From: Archangiaceae bacterium
Lineage (GTDB): Bacteria > Myxococcota > Myxococcia > Myxococcales > Myxococcaceae
Direction of reading: 5' to 3'
Length of the DNA stretch: 7,757 nucleotides
Assembly (NCBI GenBank): GCA_023248915.1
Contig: JAHFDQ010000288.1
Span: forward strand, 1 to 7,757
Positions 6,764-7,757 of the stretch are shown piece after piece. The notes under the pieces were generated by a model. It saw only the letters and a program-made list of their open reading frames with translations. It made no database searches and was not told where the DNA came from. Every line of letters begins with the position of its first letter. The first letter of the stretch is position 1. A program made the position numbers and the translations under genes.

Positions 6764-6791
6764 GGCGCGGCGCCGCTCGTGCGCAGGTTGC

Positions 6792-6821
6792 TTGCCCCGC
6801 GCCGGAGCCGGTCCGTAAGAT
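6792..6821 (+). promoter_or_regulatory. Possible promoter for the FHA-GGDEF gene
   Basis: TTGCCC at 6792-6797 and TAAGAT at 6816-6821 are 18 bases apart on the plus strand, and TAAGAT matches five of six -10 positions. The predicted start of transcription falls near 6828, almost at the ATG (6831), which would leave little or no leader. A G-run at 6822-6825 and GAG at 6828-6830 are the only SD-like bases. The match is weak and other promoters are possible. Confidence 0.28.
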
Positions 6822-6830
6822 GGGGTCGAG

Positions 6831-7742
6831 ATGGCCGAGGAGAAGACGAAAGTCCACGCGATCGCCGATCTGCTCGGCAAGGCGCGCCAACAGAACGCCT
6901 ACCTCATCCAGATCAGCGCCAAGTCCGCGGCGGTCGTGGGTCGCATGTTGAAGCTCGAGGGGCTCGAGGTGGTGCTCGGCCGCAGCCCCGAGTGCCAGCT
7001 TCAGGTCGAGGACGACGGCATCTCGCGCAAGCACGCCAAGGTGGCGCTGGGGCCCAACGGCCACTTCCAGATCGTCGACCTGGGCTCGACCAACGGCACC
7101 TTCCTGAACGGCATCAAGGTGGACATCGCCATCTTGCAGGACGGCGACAAGATTCAGATCGGGCAGAACACGGTCCTCAAGTTCTCGCTGCAAGACCAGC
7201 TCGAAGAGCAGTACCAGAAGAGCATCTACGAGTCGGCTACACGCGACGGCCTCACGCGCATCTTCAACAAGAAGTACTTTCTCGACACCCTGAAGAAGGA
7301 ATTCGCGTACTGCCTGCGCCACCGGGTGCCCCTGTCGATGGTCATGTTCGACGTCGATCACTTCAAGAAGATCAACGACACCTACGGCCACCCCGCGGGG
7401 GATTACTGCCTGACCCGGATTGCGCAGCGGGTTTCCGAGACCGTGCGCACCGAAGACCTGTTCGCCCGGTACGGTGGCGAGGAGTTCGCGCTGATGCTGC
7501 GCGAGTCGGCCGAAGAGCGGACCCTGGCCTGCGCCGAGCGCTGCCGGAAGGCCATCGACACCGCCGACTTCACCTTCGGCGGCACGCCCATCAGGGTCAC
7601 CATCTCACTGGGCGTCGCCACCCTGCTCGATTCCGACTACTCCCAGCCCGAAGAGCTGATCTCCGCCGCGGACAAGTACCTCTACCGGGCGAAGAAGGCC
7701 GGCCGCAACCGGGTCGACGGCAAGGCGATCAGCGGCCCGTAG
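6831..7742 (+). CDS. FHA-GGDEF diguanylate cyclase
   Basis: The 303-residue soluble enzyme is predicted to make cyclic di-GMP from two GTP. Residues 1-22 are a charged N-terminal tail. Residues 23-118 form an FHA phosphothreonine-binding domain with the key residues: GRS at 50-52, SRKH at 65-68, STNGT at 86-90 and NG at 93-94. A short helix (119-137) leads to the GGDEF domain (138-298): DGLTRIFNKKYF at 139-150, FDVDHFKKINDTYGH at 173-187 with metal-binding Asp174, GGEEF at 215-219, and the product-inhibition I-site RTED at 206-209, five residues before GGEEF. Catalysis and feedback inhibition both look intact. The same architecture occurs in Bdellovibrio DgcB, where an N-terminal phosphothreonine is reported to bind the FHA domain. 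Here Thr6 is the only threonine in the tail. It is divergent from the DsbA-like unit and ends 15 bases before the window edge. Confidence 0.95.
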   Translation: MAEEKTKVHAIADLLGKARQQNAYLIQISAKSAAVVGRMLKLEGLEVVLGRSPECQLQVEDDGISRKHAKVALGPNGHFQIVDLGSTNGTFLNGIKVDIAILQDGDKIQIGQNTVLKFSLQDQLEEQYQKSIYESATRDGLTRIFNKKYFLDTLKKEFAYCLRHRVPLSMVMFDVDHFKKINDTYGHPAGDYCLTRIAQRVSETVRTEDLFARYGGEEFALMLRESAEERTLACAERCRKAIDTADFTFGGTPIRVTISLGVATLLDSDYSQPEELISAADKYLYRAKKAGRNRVDGKAISGP

Positions 7743-7757
7743 GGGAGCTGGGGCTTC

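Noticed and set aside
5286..7391. Very long minus-strand open frame (about 700 codons) spanning several genes
   Set aside because: It lies out of frame with the DsbA-like and PATAN genes and antisense to the FHA-GGDEF gene. The translation is Arg/Gly/Ala-rich with no recognisable motif, as expected from GC-rich third positions.

Overview
This 7.76 kb window is GC-rich, densely coded bacterial chromosome. No tRNA, rRNA, CRISPR array, insertion sequence or phage-like gene was seen. The domain mix (PATAN/DUF4388 protein, GAF protein with a long Ala/Pro linker, FHA-GGDEF diguanylate cyclase, substrate-binding/OmpA fusion), the strong G/C bias at third codon positions and the use of GTG starts suggest a Myxococcota (myxobacterial, formerly deltaproteobacterial) genome. 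That assignment is inference from gene content, not a marker gene.

Layout, left to right. (1) Positions 1-2078, minus strand: a two-gene unit transcribed leftwards. A 213-residue predicted coiled-coil protein overlaps by 4 nt (ATGA) a membrane-anchored periplasmic solute-binding domain fused to an OmpA-type peptidoglycan-binding domain. The fusion gene runs off the left edge. (2) An 86-bp divergent intergenic gap. (3) Positions 2165-3391, plus strand: a GAF-domain protein with a conserved-looking N-terminal module and a low-complexity linker. (4) Positions 3395-6724, minus strand: a tight three-gene unit in transcription order: secreted Cys-rich/DsbA-like thiol oxidoreductase, PATAN/DUF4388 protein, truD (tRNA pseudouridine-13 synthase). 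The junctions are a 1-nt gap and a 4-nt GTGA overlap. (5) A divergent promoter region at about 6725-6830. (6) Positions 6831-7742, plus strand: an FHA-GGDEF diguanylate cyclase with an intact active site and I-site.

The window is mostly signalling and envelope housekeeping. Its least ordinary parts are the solute-binding/OmpA fusion translationally coupled to a coiled-coil partner, with a small hairpin over the ribosome binding site at the junction, and the Cys-rich/DsbA fusion. The neighbouring units share no obvious pathway. No stretch longer than 300 bases lacks a gene.
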